Source of the DNA: Alphaproteobacteria bacterium
Lineage (GTDB): Bacteria > Pseudomonadota > Alphaproteobacteria > UBA8366 > GCA-2717185
Reading direction: 5' to 3'
DNA: 64,000 nt
NCBI GenBank assembly: GCA_012103325.1
Contig: WLWY01000001.1
Coordinates: 806,001-870,000, forward strand
Part shown: piece after piece, positions 37,526 through 46,581 of the stretch
Numbering within the stretch: the first letter of the stretch is position 1
How the letters are laid out: each line of letters starts with the position of its first letter
The notes under the pieces: generated by a model
Told to the model about the DNA's origin: nothing
The model's input: the letters and a program-made list of their open reading frames with translations, nothing else
Databases searched by the model: none
Translations under genes and position numbers: made by a program

Positions 37526-38556
37526 ACGCTGCCCCCTCGTACAAGCGAAACTAGTGTTTCAACGTGATCCGGCGGCGTCTCCTTAACGATCCCATGTCCC
37601 AGATTGAAGATGAATGGACCGCCGGACAACCCCTCCATAACGCCTCGCACACCTATCTCAAGCGCGTCGCCACCGACGAGCAATGCCAAAGGATCAAGGT
37701 TGCCCTGAACCGGCATTTTGGTTTGCAGATTTTTCGCCGCCCAACCCGTTGGCACGGTCGTATCCAGGCTCACCGCTGTTACGCCGGTTTGTGCCACATA
37801 TTCGGAATACATAATGCCAGCGCCGCGGGGAAATCCGATAATCGGCACGTTTGGAAACTGCTCTCGGATGCGCGCCACCAGCGCCTTATTCGGCTCGATA
37901 ATCCAACGCTGAAAAGCAGTTTCGGAGAAGACGCCGGCCCAACTGTCAAAGATTTGAACGACTTCCGCGCCATGTCGAATTTGCGCGCAAAGATGACGGG
38001 CCGTTGCGTCAACGAGAATATTCATCAGCGTACCGAATCCCTCCGGATCCCGATACGCCCAGCTTTTCGCCGTTGCAAAATCACGGCTGCTGCCGCCTTC
38101 CACCATATAGGACGCGACAGTCCAAGGAGCACCGGCAAAACCGATCAGCGTCGTTTCGCGCGGCAGCGTTGAGGCTAGGATGCCGACCGTCTCGTATACC
38201 GGGGCCAAACGATCGATCAACTTGTTCGGGTCAAGAGACCCTAACGCCTCGGCCGTCTGGATGGCTGCGAGTTTCGGGCCTTCATTCTCCACGAACCATA
38301 CGTCCTGCCCTAAGCCGTGTGGGACGACGAGGATGTCGGAAAATAGAATGGCAGCATCGAAACCATATCGATGGATTGGCTGCATTGTTACTTCAGCCGC
38401 CAGCTTCGGAGCATAACAAAGATCGAGAAACGAGCCTGCCTCGGCGCGTATCTTGCGGTATTCCGGCAGATACCGTCCCGCCTGCCGCATGAGCCAAATT
38501 GGTGGCGATGTCACGGCCTCGCCCTTAAGAACCCGTAACAGTTTTTTCTCGGTCAT
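37522..38556 (-). CDS. hemE: Uroporphyrinogen decarboxylase
   Basis: A 344-residue enzyme converting uroporphyrinogen III to coproporphyrinogen III. The two signatures are [17 protein letters not shown] and [17 protein letters not shown]. The active-site Asp is in [15 protein letters not shown]. The gene lies directly beside the probable replication origin, as it does in Caulobacter and Rickettsia. Confidence 0.97.
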   Translation of the reverse strand: MTEKKLLRVLKGEAVTSPPIWLMRQAGRYLPEYRKIRAEAGSFLDLCYAPKLAAEVTMQPIHRYGFDAAILFSDILVVPHGLGQDVWFVENEGPKLAAIQTAEALGSLDPNKLIDRLAPVYETVGILASTLPRETTLIGFAGAPWTVASYMVEGGSSRDFATAKSWAYRDPEGFGTLMNILVDATARHLCAQIRHGAEVVQIFDSWAGVFSETAFQRWIIEPNKALVARIREQFPNVPIIGFPRGAGIMYSEYVAQTGVTAVSLDTTVPTGWAAKNLQTKMPVQGNLDPLALLVGGDALEIGVRGVMEGLSGGPFIFNLGHGIVKETPPDHVETLVSLVRGGSV

Positions 38557-39034
38557 ATCGTGTGAACTCTATTGCTATGCGGTTTTGGCACCGGATCACT
38601 AACACTTAAGTATTTTTTTTAAAATAAGGATGTTGTTGAGGTTGTGCTGTGTATAGCGGGGATTAAGAGTTATCCCGGTTTTATGCATGGTTGTCTTATG
38701 GAAGGGTGTTTTTGTGTATAGCCAGCATTAAACCGTGTATATGGCTAAAACCCTACGTGCCGGAACGGTGTGAATAATGAGGATAACAGGCTGCCCTGAA
38801 GACCTGCCCCGGCAATTAACTCCGTTTTTGTCGGTTTTCCTAGATTGTGTAAGACCTGAATGAATATTCAGATTGGTGGCATGGATTTCGGAAAATCTTC
38901 GATGCCGTAAGTTATCCCCCACTCCTCTGTTTTTATCCCTGGTACTTTGACAACCGAATTTCGCGTGAATCCGTACGCCAATCTTAGTATCCTCAAGCAA
39001 TTCAGGTCTCATATTCCGTCGTATCCAATGCGGC
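38557..39034. other. Probable chromosomal replication origin (hemE-ppsR gap)
   Basis: This gene-free 478-bp gap lies between divergent hemE and ppsR, where the Caulobacter and Rickettsia origins are known to sit. It is AT-rich, with a near-continuous A/T tract at 38604-38627 that could be the unwinding element. TTATCC-type DnaA-box-like 9-mers occur at 38670-38678 (plus), 38778-38786 (minus, TTATCCTCA, one mismatch to TTATCCACA), 38912-38920 (plus) and 38933-38941 (plus). Three TGTGTATA-like repeats lie at 38648, 38713 and 38734. Only one box is close to consensus, so origin function is inferred mainly from position. Confidence 0.65.
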
Positions 39035-39898
39035 GTGCTTCAGAGTTGCCGTGCTAGCCAAGGAGTCGGGTCGATCCGCGTACATCTCCATCTCGTTTCC
39101 GATGCGACAGGCGAAACCATTCATAGTGTTGCCCGCGCCTGCCTTGCTCAGTTCGAGGGTGTCGAGGCGGAAGAACATAACTGGACGTTGGTTCGAACCC
39201 CGGGCCAGGTCGAGAAAATCCTGACCAATATTTCGGAAAACCCCGGAATCGTTATGTTTACGCTAGTCAGCGATACGTTGCGGCGCACGTTGCAAGACGG
39301 CTGCCGCGATCTGCAGATACCCTGTATTCCAGTTCTCGATCCCGTTTTGGCAGCATTGGGCAGCCATCTTGGCGTAAAAAGCCGGGGGCAACCGGGTCGC
39401 CAGCATGAACTGGACGCCGAATACTTCGACCGCATCGACGCCATGACATTTGCGTTGAACCACGACGATGGTCAGGCCGTTTGGGATCTGCACAATGCGG
39501 ACGTTATCCTGCTGGGCGTGTCCCGAACGTCGAAAACGCCAACATGCATATATCTGGCGAACCGTGGCGTGAAAGCAGGCAACATTCCCATCGTTCCCAG
39601 CGTGCCGCTGCCGCAGGACATTTACGATCTCGAGAAACCGGGGCCCTTGATCGTAGGGTTGACGAAGGAAGTCGAAAGTCTGGTGCAGATTCGAAGAAAC
39701 CGGCTCCGGTTGCTCAGCGAAGATCACGAAACAGATTATATCGATCCCGAAACGGTTCGAGCGGAAGTTGCGATGGCACGTCGCCTGTGCACTGAAAACG
39801 ACTGGCCTATCATCGACGTCACGCGCCGGTCGATCGAAGAGTCAGCGGCAGCGATCATGCAAATGATGGAAAAACGAGCTCAGGTGACCGGCTCTTGA
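39035..39898 (+). CDS. ppsR: Pyruvate,phosphate dikinase/PEP synthase regulatory protein (DUF299)
   Basis: About 274-287 residues. The DUF299 P-loop is GVSRTSKTPTCIYLANRG (about residues 157-174). Members are bifunctional kinase/pyrophosphorylases that switch PPDK or PEP synthase off and on. The family usually begins right before VHLHLVSDATGET. The only ORF-opening start here is a GTG at 39035 with no good ribosome site, whereas AAGGAG at 39060-39065 lies 8 nt before an ATC at 39074. An ATC start is therefore possible. Confidence 0.93.
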   Translation: MLQSCRASQGVGSIRVHLHLVSDATGETIHSVARACLAQFEGVEAEEHNWTLVRTPGQVEKILTNISENPGIVMFTLVSDTLRRTLQDGCRDLQIPCIPVLDPVLAALGSHLGVKSRGQPGRQHELDAEYFDRIDAMTFALNHDDGQAVWDLHNADVILLGVSRTSKTPTCIYLANRGVKAGNIPIVPSVPLPQDIYDLEKPGPLIVGLTKEVESLVQIRRNRLRLLSEDHETDYIDPETVRAEVAMARRLCTENDWPIIDVTRRSIEESAAAIMQMMEKRAQVTGS

Positions 39899-39918
39899 TT
39901 CTCGAATAAGCTATTGAA

Positions 39919-40518
39919 ATGAAAGCATCTGTCATATTGGCGTCTGCCAGTCCCTCACGCGCTGCGGTTCTGCGCAATGCCGGCGTTTCAATCGAAAGCG
40001 ATCCCGCATCCATCGACGAAGATGCGGTCAAGGATTCGTTCCGGAAAGACAACGGTTCGGCGGCACAAGTTGCAGAGGCATTGGCGGAACTGAAAGCGCA
40101 ACGGGTTTCGCAACGCCATGACGATGCGCTGGTCATCGGCGCGGACCAAATGCTTCAGTGTGGCGGAATATGGTTCGACAAGCCGGTAGACCTGGATCAA
40201 GCACGGGGACATCTGGTCGCGCTCCGGGGCAAAACGCATGAGCTCCTCGCCGCGGTGTGTGTTGTACGTAACGGCCAATGCATTTGGCGGCATCTGGAGA
40301 GCGCCCGGTTGACCATGCGGTCGTTCAGCGATGCGTTTCTCGATGAATATCTCGATACGGTTGGCGAAGCCGCGTGCCTTTCTGTTGGGGCATATCAGCT
40401 GGAAGGTCGCGGCGCGCAGCTTTTCAGTCAGATCGAAGGCGATTATTTTACTATACTGGGGCTTCCTTTGTTGCCTCTTTTGGGCTTTCTCGTGAACCAA
40501 GGTGTCGTAACGGCATGA
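39919..40518 (+). CDS. maf: Maf-family nucleoside triphosphate pyrophosphatase
   Basis: A 199-residue NTP pyrophosphatase that removes modified or non-canonical nucleotides. The signature ILASASPSRAAVLRNAGV is N-terminal, and GADQMLQCGG and YQLEGRGAQLFSQIEGDYFTILGLP carry the remaining active-site residues. It overlaps aroE by 4 nt in the conserved ppsR-maf-aroE order. Confidence 0.93.
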   Translation: MKASVILASASPSRAAVLRNAGVSIESDPASIDEDAVKDSFRKDNGSAAQVAEALAELKAQRVSQRHDDALVIGADQMLQCGGIWFDKPVDLDQARGHLVALRGKTHELLAAVCVVRNGQCIWRHLESARLTMRSFSDAFLDEYLDTVGEAACLSVGAYQLEGRGAQLFSQIEGDYFTILGLPLLPLLGFLVNQGVVTA

Positions 40519-41345
40519 TCCTCTCCGGTAAGGCAAAGATCGCTGGCGTTATGGGGTGGCCGGTGGGTCATTCCCGGTCGCCGCGTCTGCATGGCTATTG
40601 GCTGAACCAATACGGGATTGACGGTGCCTATATCCCGCTGCCGGTTTCGCCAGACCGATTTTCAGCGGCGCTGGCCGGCCTGGCCGCTGCCGGGTTCCGT
40701 GGCGTCAATGTAACCGTACCACACAAAGAACAAGCCTACGCGGCCTGCACAGTGCTCGACGATCACGCAAAACGTATCGGCGCGGTCAATACGATCACAT
40801 TTGACGAGGGCGGCGGTATCCTTGGCAGCAATACGGATGCGTTTGGGTTCATCGAAAATATTCGGCAGGATGCCGAATGGGATGGGGGCATATCTGTTGT
40901 TTTAGGCGCCGGTGGTGCCGCACGGGCAATTTGCGTTGCATTAATAGATGCAGGATCGGCCGAAATAAGAATTGTGAATAGAACGATAGGCCGGGCAGAA
41001 AAGTTAGCGCGAGAGTTTGGGCCTTTAATTAGGGTCATTGACTGGGATAATAGGTCTGACGCCTTGTCAGAGGCATCAATTTTGGTAAACTCTACAAGTT
41101 TGGGCATGACCGGACAGGCACCGTTAGACCTCGATCTTGGCGCATTGCCAAGAGAAGCCATCGTCAACGATATTGTCTATGCGCCGTTGGAAACGGATTT
41201 ACTGGCTGCGGCGCGCGCGCGGGGGAACCCGGTTGTAGATGGATTGGGGATGTTGCTGCATCAGGCGCGTCCCGGGTTCGAAGCCTGGTTCGGCGAGCGG
41301 CCGGACGTGACGCAGGATCTGCGGCAGTTTGTTTTGAATTCGTAA
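40515..41345 (+). CDS. aroE: Shikimate dehydrogenase
   Basis: A 276-residue NADP enzyme of aromatic amino-acid synthesis. GHSRSPRLHGYWL binds shikimate, the catalytic Lys is in VTVPHKEQAY and the NADP motif is VLGAGGAARAIC. The ATG overlaps the maf stop. A stretch at about 40935-41105 uses strikingly AT-rich codons (ATA, AAT, TTA) unlike the rest of the gene. The family motifs on both sides are intact. Confidence 0.95.
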   Translation: MILSGKAKIAGVMGWPVGHSRSPRLHGYWLNQYGIDGAYIPLPVSPDRFSAALAGLAAAGFRGVNVTVPHKEQAYAACTVLDDHAKRIGAVNTITFDEGGGILGSNTDAFGFIENIRQDAEWDGGISVVLGAGGAARAICVALIDAGSAEIRIVNRTIGRAEKLAREFGPLIRVIDWDNRSDALSEASILVNSTSLGMTGQAPLDLDLGALPREAIVNDIVYAPLETDLLAAARARGNPVVDGLGMLLHQARPGFEAWFGERPDVTQDLRQFVLNS

Positions 41346-41375
41346 TGAATACGACAAAAGAGGTTTACCGGAATT

Positions 41376-42056
41376 ATGCGTGAAATCGTCCTGGATACGG
41401 AAACAACGGGTCTCGATCCAAATTCCGGTGATCGGGTCATCGAAATCGGCTGTATTGAACTCATCAATCATATGCCGACCGGTGAGACCTATCAGCAATA
41501 CATCAATCCAGAGCGGGATATGCCGGCTGAATCGTTCCGTATTCATGGATTATCGGAAGCATTTTTGGCTGATTACCCGGTGTTTCCTGAAATTGTCGAC
41601 GGGTTTCTCGATTTTATCGCTGACGACAAGCTGGTCATTCATAACGCCGCGTTCGATATCAAGTTCCTGAACGCGGAGCTGGAGCGGCTCGGGTTTACCC
41701 CGCTGCCGATGACCCGTGCCATCGATACGGTGCAGATCGCGCGGACCCGGTATCCTGGCGCGAGCGCAAGTCTTGACGATCTGTGCCGTCGCTTCGGCGT
41801 CGACAATACATCCCGAGCCCTGCACGGCGCGCTGCTTGACTCCGATCTTTTGGCGTCGGTTTACATCGACTTGATCGGTGCGCGAGAGCCGGGCTTCGAT
41901 TTGTCCGCGCGGGATGATGCGACTGTCGTGAACATTGCCGACAGACGAGAGCGTGTGGCGCGCCCGGCGCGGCCGCACGCACCCAGTGCCGCGGAACTCG
42001 AAGCGCATGAAACGCTCGTATCGCGTATCGACGAGCCGATCTGGGTGAAGGAATAG
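41376..42056 (+). CDS. dnaQ: DNA polymerase III epsilon subunit (proofreading exonuclease)
   Basis: A 226-residue DEDDh 3'-5' exonuclease. The metal ligands lie in VLDTETTGLDP, HNAAFDIKFLN and HGALLDSDLLA. C-terminal to the core is a basic tail that may bind the polymerase. In many alphaproteobacteria coaE separates aroE and dnaQ; here only 30 bp do. Confidence 0.95.
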   Translation: MREIVLDTETTGLDPNSGDRVIEIGCIELINHMPTGETYQQYINPERDMPAESFRIHGLSEAFLADYPVFPEIVDGFLDFIADDKLVIHNAAFDIKFLNAELERLGFTPLPMTRAIDTVQIARTRYPGASASLDDLCRRFGVDNTSRALHGALLDSDLLASVYIDLIGAREPGFDLSARDDATVVNIADRRERVARPARPHAPSAAELEAHETLVSRIDEPIWVKE

Positions 42057-42062
42057 CGCCTG

Positions 42063-42542
42063 TTAGGCGATGTCGGTTTTCGCGACGGACGCCTTTTGGT
42101 GTTCCTGGTAAAGCTTGCTGAAATCGATGGGACTTAGCAGGAGCGGCGGGAACCCACCGTCGCGGATCGCGTCTGCGATGACGGCTCGAGCGAACGGAAA
42201 GAGTTGCCGCGGCACCTCGATCATGAGGGCCTGCCGCATCACGTCCGGAGTGGCACCCTTGACCTGGCAAATTCCGGCGTAGGACAGCTCCGCCACGAAG
42301 ACCGGTTCGCTCTCGATATCGGCATTGATTTCGATCGTCAGAACGACCTCGTGTAAATCTTCGCCAACCTCCGTCGCCGCAACATTGAAATTGGCATTTA
42401 CGTTGGGCTGCTTCATCTGGCTCATGAAGATTTTCGGCGATCCCGGGCTCTCGAAGGAGAGGTCCTTTACGTATTGCTGTGCAATCCCCAGCGATGCCGT
42501 CCCTGGTGCTGCGGCACCATCGCTGTTGCTCGTGTCGGACAT
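42063..42542 (-). CDS. secB: Protein-export chaperone SecB
   Basis: A 159-residue chaperone that keeps precursors unfolded for SecA. The SecB core reads QQYVKDLSFESPGSPKIF, VFVAELSYAGICQVKG and the LFPFARAVIADAIRDGGFPPLLLSPIDF block (only part seen as PRQLFPFARAV). The ATG at 42540-42542 (MSDTSNSD) is preferred over an upstream start. It is convergent with dnaQ. Confidence 0.94.
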   Translation of the reverse strand: MSDTSNSDGAAAPGTASLGIAQQYVKDLSFESPGSPKIFMSQMKQPNVNANFNVAATEVGEDLHEVVLTIEINADIESEPVFVAELSYAGICQVKGATPDVMRQALMIEVPRQLFPFARAVIADAIRDGGFPPLLLSPIDFSKLYQEHQKASVAKTDIA

Positions 42543-42599
42543 GCCCTCAATCCTTTCGAAAATAACCAAAAATGACAAAAACGAATAGTGACCGGCTGG

Positions 42600-43169
42600 C
42601 TAACATACATCCGTATCCGAAACAACTGTGCCGCCGCCGGGATGTTCGGCCGCCGGATCGAAACGCAGAATTGAGCAGTTTCCGACCCGATGACCGGTCA
42701 GGGTTCGGATGAACCCCCAATGCGTGATCGCGACTGTTCCGCGCCAGTCGTCCTGCGCATTCATTCGGGTGCGAAAGGCGCGACCGCGAACGTCAAGCGC
42801 CTGTTCGCTTTCCTCATGTTCCGGCCACCATGTCTCCTCGACATGTTCGAACTGCAAATGTGGCCAGTCCTTTTCTAAGATCGAGCGCGGCGTACCGATA
42901 TCGCAAGTGAACGCGGCGCGCTCGCCGATAAACGGGTCGATAACGATATCGAGACCCAATGTTTCGGCGATAATCTCGGCGGTTTGAATGGCGCGTCGAT
43001 AAGGGCTCGCGATGAGTCTGTGAACGTTTTGCCCTTTTATCGTCTGAGCTGCTGCTGCGGCTTGCCGGCGGCCCAGTTCGGTGAGTTCGGGGTCTCGAAT
43101 ACCCGGATCGATCCGTGTCTTGGCGTACACGACGTTAAACTCGGATTGGCCATGCCGGACGAGGATCAT
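42600..43169 (-). CDS. Histidine phosphatase family protein
   Basis: A 189-residue phosphoglycerate-mutase-like phosphatase. The catalytic His is in ILVRHGQSEFN, and SPYRRAIQTAEII and VAITHWGFIRTLTG hold the second Arg and His. No cofactor-dependent mutase features stand out, so a phosphatase is likely. The ATG overlaps the FxsA stop by 4 nt, which suggests co-expression. Confidence 0.88.
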   Translation of the reverse strand: MILVRHGQSEFNVVYAKTRIDPGIRDPELTELGRRQAAAAAQTIKGQNVHRLIASPYRRAIQTAEIIAETLGLDIVIDPFIGERAAFTCDIGTPRSILEKDWPHLQFEHVEETWWPEHEESEQALDVRGRAFRTRMNAQDDWRGTVAITHWGFIRTLTGHRVGNCSILRFDPAAEHPGGGTVVSDTDVC

Positions 43170-43684
43170 GAATCTTTACGCCACGGGCTATCGTCGTTCG
43201 GCTCGTCAGATGTCGGCCCCAAGGTGCCGGGTGGTGCGGCGGGCGGTTCAGCCGCCGTGAACTCGCCGTCGATAACATCGCTACGCGTGTCCATCGGTTG
43301 ACCGTTAACCCATACTTTTGGACCTTTACCGCGCTGCATTGCATGCTGCATCAAGCGGGCGAGCAAGGAACGGATAGGGGGAACAAACAGGGCAAACCCT
43401 ATAGCATCCGTTAAGAATCCTGGGGTCAGCAGCAATGCGCCGGCCGCCACAAGACAAAGGCCGGTGAAGACCTCCGTCATGGGAAAGTGGCCGCGCTGCA
43501 GGCTTTGTGTCGCTCGTGCCCAGGTCGTCAGGCCCTGCCAACGAAGCAATGCGGTGCCGATTATCGCCGTCAACACCACCGCCGACAGAGTCGGCCAAAG
43601 GCCGAACCGTTCGCCGGCTTCGATGAAGATGGCGATTTCGATGATCGGCGTCGCGATAAAGGCGATGAGAAGAAGAAGCCCCAT
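43166..43684 (-). CDS. fxsA: FxsA family membrane protein
   Basis: A 172-residue protein with two to four hydrophobic helices and the FxsA pattern GLLLLIAFIATPIIEIAIFIEAGERFG, then TALLRWQG and LLLTPGFLTDAIGFALFVPP. E. coli FxsA affects phage T7 exclusion, but the general role is unknown. The C-terminal 40 residues are disordered and acidic. It lies in the usual secB-timA-mltA neighbourhood. Confidence 0.88.
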   Translation of the reverse strand: MGLLLLIAFIATPIIEIAIFIEAGERFGLWPTLSAVVLTAIIGTALLRWQGLTTWARATQSLQRGHFPMTEVFTGLCLVAAGALLLTPGFLTDAIGFALFVPPIRSLLARLMQHAMQRGKGPKVWVNGQPMDTRSDVIDGEFTAAEPPAAPPGTLGPTSDEPNDDSPWRKDS

Positions 43685-43877
43685 GCTTGCTCTTTTGTGG
43701 GAGAAGGCCTATCTAAACCTTGGATGCGCGGCTTTCCAGACGTACGATATATATTCCTTAAGGATATCGCAGCGTCCTTTGTGTTAAGGTAAGGTTCCTG
43801 ACCTCTCCAGGCAACCGCGAGCGTGTCGGCCAGCCGGAAATCAGGCGTGATACGTAAAAGACGGAGCTGATTAATTC

Positions 43878-44555
43878 ATGGGCGGCGGATTCGGTATATT
43901 TGATATCATCCTATTCGCGATGTTGGCGGCGTTCCTCGTCTATAGATTGAGGAGCGTTCTCGGCAAACGGACAGGGCATGAACAGCGGCGTTCCGATCCT
44001 TTCGCGTCGCCGGATAAGGCTGCCGAGACTGGAAACGACAATGTGATCTCGCTTCCCGACCGGACGCCGGAAGAGGCCGCGGCGGATGTCGCGCCCGACT
44101 CACCGCTTTCGGCCGGCATTACGCAGATAAAGATTGCCGACCCTTCGTTCGAAGTCGGCTCGTTTCTCACGGGCGCACAATCCGCGTTCGAGATGGTTGT
44201 CAACGCGTATGCGACGGGTGACGGCAAGACGCTGAACATGCTGTTGTCGCCGGAAGTATATGAAAACTTCGCCGGCGCGATCCGCTCGCGTGAGCTGGCC
44301 AACCATACGCAGGAGTCGACGCTCGTCGGTATTGACAGCACGGATCTGCTCGAAGCTGAGATGCAGGACAGAATTGCCGTCGTCACAGTCAAGTTTGTCA
44401 GCGAACAGATCAATGCGACGATCGATGAAAACGGTGACGTCGTCGAGGGGGACCGCAACGCGGTCGTGAAGGTCACCGATATCTGGACTTTTGCTCGTGA
44501 CACGGGTTCGTCGAATCCGAACTGGAAGCTGACCGCGACCCGCAGCCCCTCCTGA
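43878..44555 (+). CDS. Tim44-like (TimA) domain protein
   Basis: A 225-residue protein with an N-terminal membrane segment (FDIILFAMLAAFLVYRLRSVLG), a disordered linker and a C-terminal Tim44 domain (about 90-225: FLTGAQSAFEMVVNAYATGDGKTLNMLLSPEVYENF, part seen as such). Homologues of mitochondrial Tim44 occur in alphaproteobacteria and bind membranes. The divergent fxsA-timA gap carries a perfect TCCTTAAGGA palindrome at 43755-43764. mltA follows 9 bp later. Confidence 0.9.
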   Translation: MGGGFGIFDIILFAMLAAFLVYRLRSVLGKRTGHEQRRSDPFASPDKAAETGNDNVISLPDRTPEEAAADVAPDSPLSAGITQIKIADPSFEVGSFLTGAQSAFEMVVNAYATGDGKTLNMLLSPEVYENFAGAIRSRELANHTQESTLVGIDSTDLLEAEMQDRIAVVTVKFVSEQINATIDENGDVVEGDRNAVVKVTDIWTFARDTGSSNPNWKLTATRSPS

Positions 44556-44564
44556 TAAAACGCT

Positions 44565-45731
44565 ATGAATTCGGTGACGATAGGACGTCGATGTATCGCC
44601 GTCGCGGCAGTAGCCGTCGCGGTGTGGGGCTGCACGCCGCCGCCGAAAACACCGCAGCTCATTCTGGCACCCACCGCATTTGAAGATTTGCCCGGCTGGC
44701 GGGGCGATGCACAGGGTGCTGCGTTGCAGGCGTTTGTGCGGTCTTGCGAAAAGCCCATCGCGTCTGCGCAACCAGTTGCAATTGCGGCGGCGGAATGGAC
44801 GGCGCCCTGCAATGCGGCCCGCGATGTCCCACCAGATGACGATGCGGCAGCCCGGCGCTTTTTCGAAGCCTGGTTCCGGCCGTTCAGCGCTTCGGATAAC
44901 AGCCGGGAAGACGGTCTCTTCACCGGCTACTTCGAAGCCGAGCTGCGCGGCGCGCGGCAACCGGAGGGCCGTTACCGGGTTCCGATATACCGTCTGCCCG
45001 ACGACCATGTCGCGGTCGATCTGTCGAAATTTAGCCCAAAGCTGGCCGGCAAGCATATCGTTGGGCGGGTCGAGGCGGGAAAGCTCCAGCCCTATCACGA
45101 ACGCGGCTCTATCGACCAAGGCGCGCTCGCCCAGCGCGGTTTGGAACTGCTATGGGTCGACGATGAAATCGACGCGTTCGTGCTGCACGTACAGGGATCG
45201 GGCCGCGTCATTCTGCCGGATGGCGCGGTCGTCCGTATCGGGTTTGCCGGCCATAACGGGTTGGGCTACCGGTCGATCGGACGCCGGCTGATCGAGCGTG
45301 GCGCGCTGCAGCCCGGCAAGGCGTCCTGGGACGATATCCGAAACTGGATCGAAACCCATCCGGACGAAGCGGCCGCTTTGCTGGCCGTCAACAAGCGCTT
45401 TATTTTCTTTCGGGAACTTACCGGTGACGGTCCGATCGGTGCGGCGGGTGTGGCTTTGACGCCAGGACGCAGCCTTGCCGTCGATAGGCGCTATGTGCCG
45501 TACGGCGTTCCGGTCTGGCTTGAAACGACATGGCCCAACGAGACGGAACGGCCGCTGCGCCGCTTGATGATCGCCCAGGATACGGGGGCGGCGATCCGTG
45601 GTCCGGTGCGTGGCGATTTCTTCTGGGGCTATGGACCAAAAGCGCTTGCGTTCGCGGGAAAAATGAAAAGCCGCGGACGGTACTTCCTGTTGTTGCCACG
45701 CGGCGCGGCGGACCGTCTAACAGGCTCTTAG
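44565..45731 (+). CDS. mltA: Membrane-bound lytic murein transglycosylase A
   Basis: A 388-residue lipoprotein that cleaves peptidoglycan glycan strands. The lipobox is in AVAVWGC (Cys near 24). The MltA domain holds FTGYFEAELRGAR and the 3D (Asp-Thr-Gly) motif MIAQDTGAAIRGPVRGDFFWGYG with the catalytic Asp. It follows timA closely. Confidence 0.94.
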   Translation: MNSVTIGRRCIAVAAVAVAVWGCTPPPKTPQLILAPTAFEDLPGWRGDAQGAALQAFVRSCEKPIASAQPVAIAAAEWTAPCNAARDVPPDDDAAARRFFEAWFRPFSASDNSREDGLFTGYFEAELRGARQPEGRYRVPIYRLPDDHVAVDLSKFSPKLAGKHIVGRVEAGKLQPYHERGSIDQGALAQRGLELLWVDDEIDAFVLHVQGSGRVILPDGAVVRIGFAGHNGLGYRSIGRRLIERGALQPGKASWDDIRNWIETHPDEAAALLAVNKRFIFFRELTGDGPIGAAGVALTPGRSLAVDRRYVPYGVPVWLETTWPNETERPLRRLMIAQDTGAAIRGPVRGDFFWGYGPKALAFAGKMKSRGRYFLLLPRGAADRLTGS

Positions 45732-45810
45732 CAATGCAATCCCGCCATTGCCTTTCGCTGCCGCTGTCATCATTCTAAGACCCGCATTCATGTCGTTTTG
45801 AGGAGTCGCG

Positions 45811-46581
45811 ATGTCGACGACGCGCCCCGAGGTCGCTCTGTTCGTTACTTGCCTCGTCGATTTGTTCCGCCCGGTTGTCGGCTTTGCCGCGGTTGAGCTG
45901 TTGGAGCAGGCCGGCTGTACGGTCAGCGTGCCGGAAGCGCAGACATGCTGCGGCCAACCCGCGTTCAACAGTGGCGACAGGGTCGATGCGAAGACCGTTG
46001 CGGCACAGGTCATTGATGCCTTCGAAGGGTTTGACTATATCGTGGTACCGTCAGGGTCGTGCGCGGGAATGCTGAGCAAGCACTATCCGGAGCTTTTTGA
46101 AGACGATCCGGCGATGGCGGATCGCGCCCGCGATTTCGCCAGACGGACCTATGAGCTGATGGCGTTTCTCGTCGACGTTCGCGGGATGACCGGCCTTGAT
46201 GCGGCCTATAACGGCAACGTCACCTATCACGACTCGTGTTCGGGTCTGCGCGAGCTTGGGGTTAAGCAGCAACCGCGGCAACTGCTCGCCTCGGTCGAAG
46301 GGCTTACGCTCATCGAATTGCCGGGCGCTGAGCGTTGCTGCGGCTTTGGCGGCACGTTCTGCGTCAAATATCCGGATATCTCGAACAATATGGTCGGAGA
46401 CAAGACGACTGATATTGAGAAGACCGGCGCGGATACGGTGCTCGCCGGCGATCTCGGCTGTTTGATGAATATGGCGGGCAAGCTGACGCGGACCGGCTCG
46501 AGCATCCGGGCGCGCCATGTTGCGGAGGTGCTTGCGGGTATGACCGATGATCCGGCGATCGGCGAGGGACAGCCCGAATGA
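45811..46581 (+). CDS. lutA: Lactate-oxidation Fe-S protein LutA
   Basis: A 256-residue protein with two CCG domains: TCCGQPAFNSG (about residues 44-54) and RCCGFGGTFCVKYP (about 173-186). LutA, LutB and LutC together oxidise L-lactate to pyruvate at the membrane. The ATG is preceded by GAGGAG. It overlaps lutB by 4 nt, giving a tight operon. Confidence 0.93.
   Translation: MSTTRPEVALFVTCLVDLFRPVVGFAAVELLEQAGCTVSVPEAQTCCGQPAFNSGDRVDAKTVAAQVIDAFEGFDYIVVPSGSCAGMLSKHYPELFEDDPAMADRARDFARRTYELMAFLVDVRGMTGLDAAYNGNVTYHDSCSGLRELGVKQQPRQLLASVEGLTLIELPGAERCCGFGGTFCVKYPDISNNMVGDKTTDIEKTGADTVLAGDLGCLMNMAGKLTRTGSSIRARHVAEVLAGMTDDPAIGEGQPE

Noticed and set aside
38604-38627. CtrA site (TTAA-N7-TTAA) in the candidate origin
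   Set aside because: The two TTAA at 38606 and 38619 are 9 nt apart, not 7, so the motif is not met.
38728-39012. A 94-codon minus-strand frame in the hemE-ppsR gap
   Set aside because: No family resemblance and no ribosome site, and it would occupy the likely origin region.
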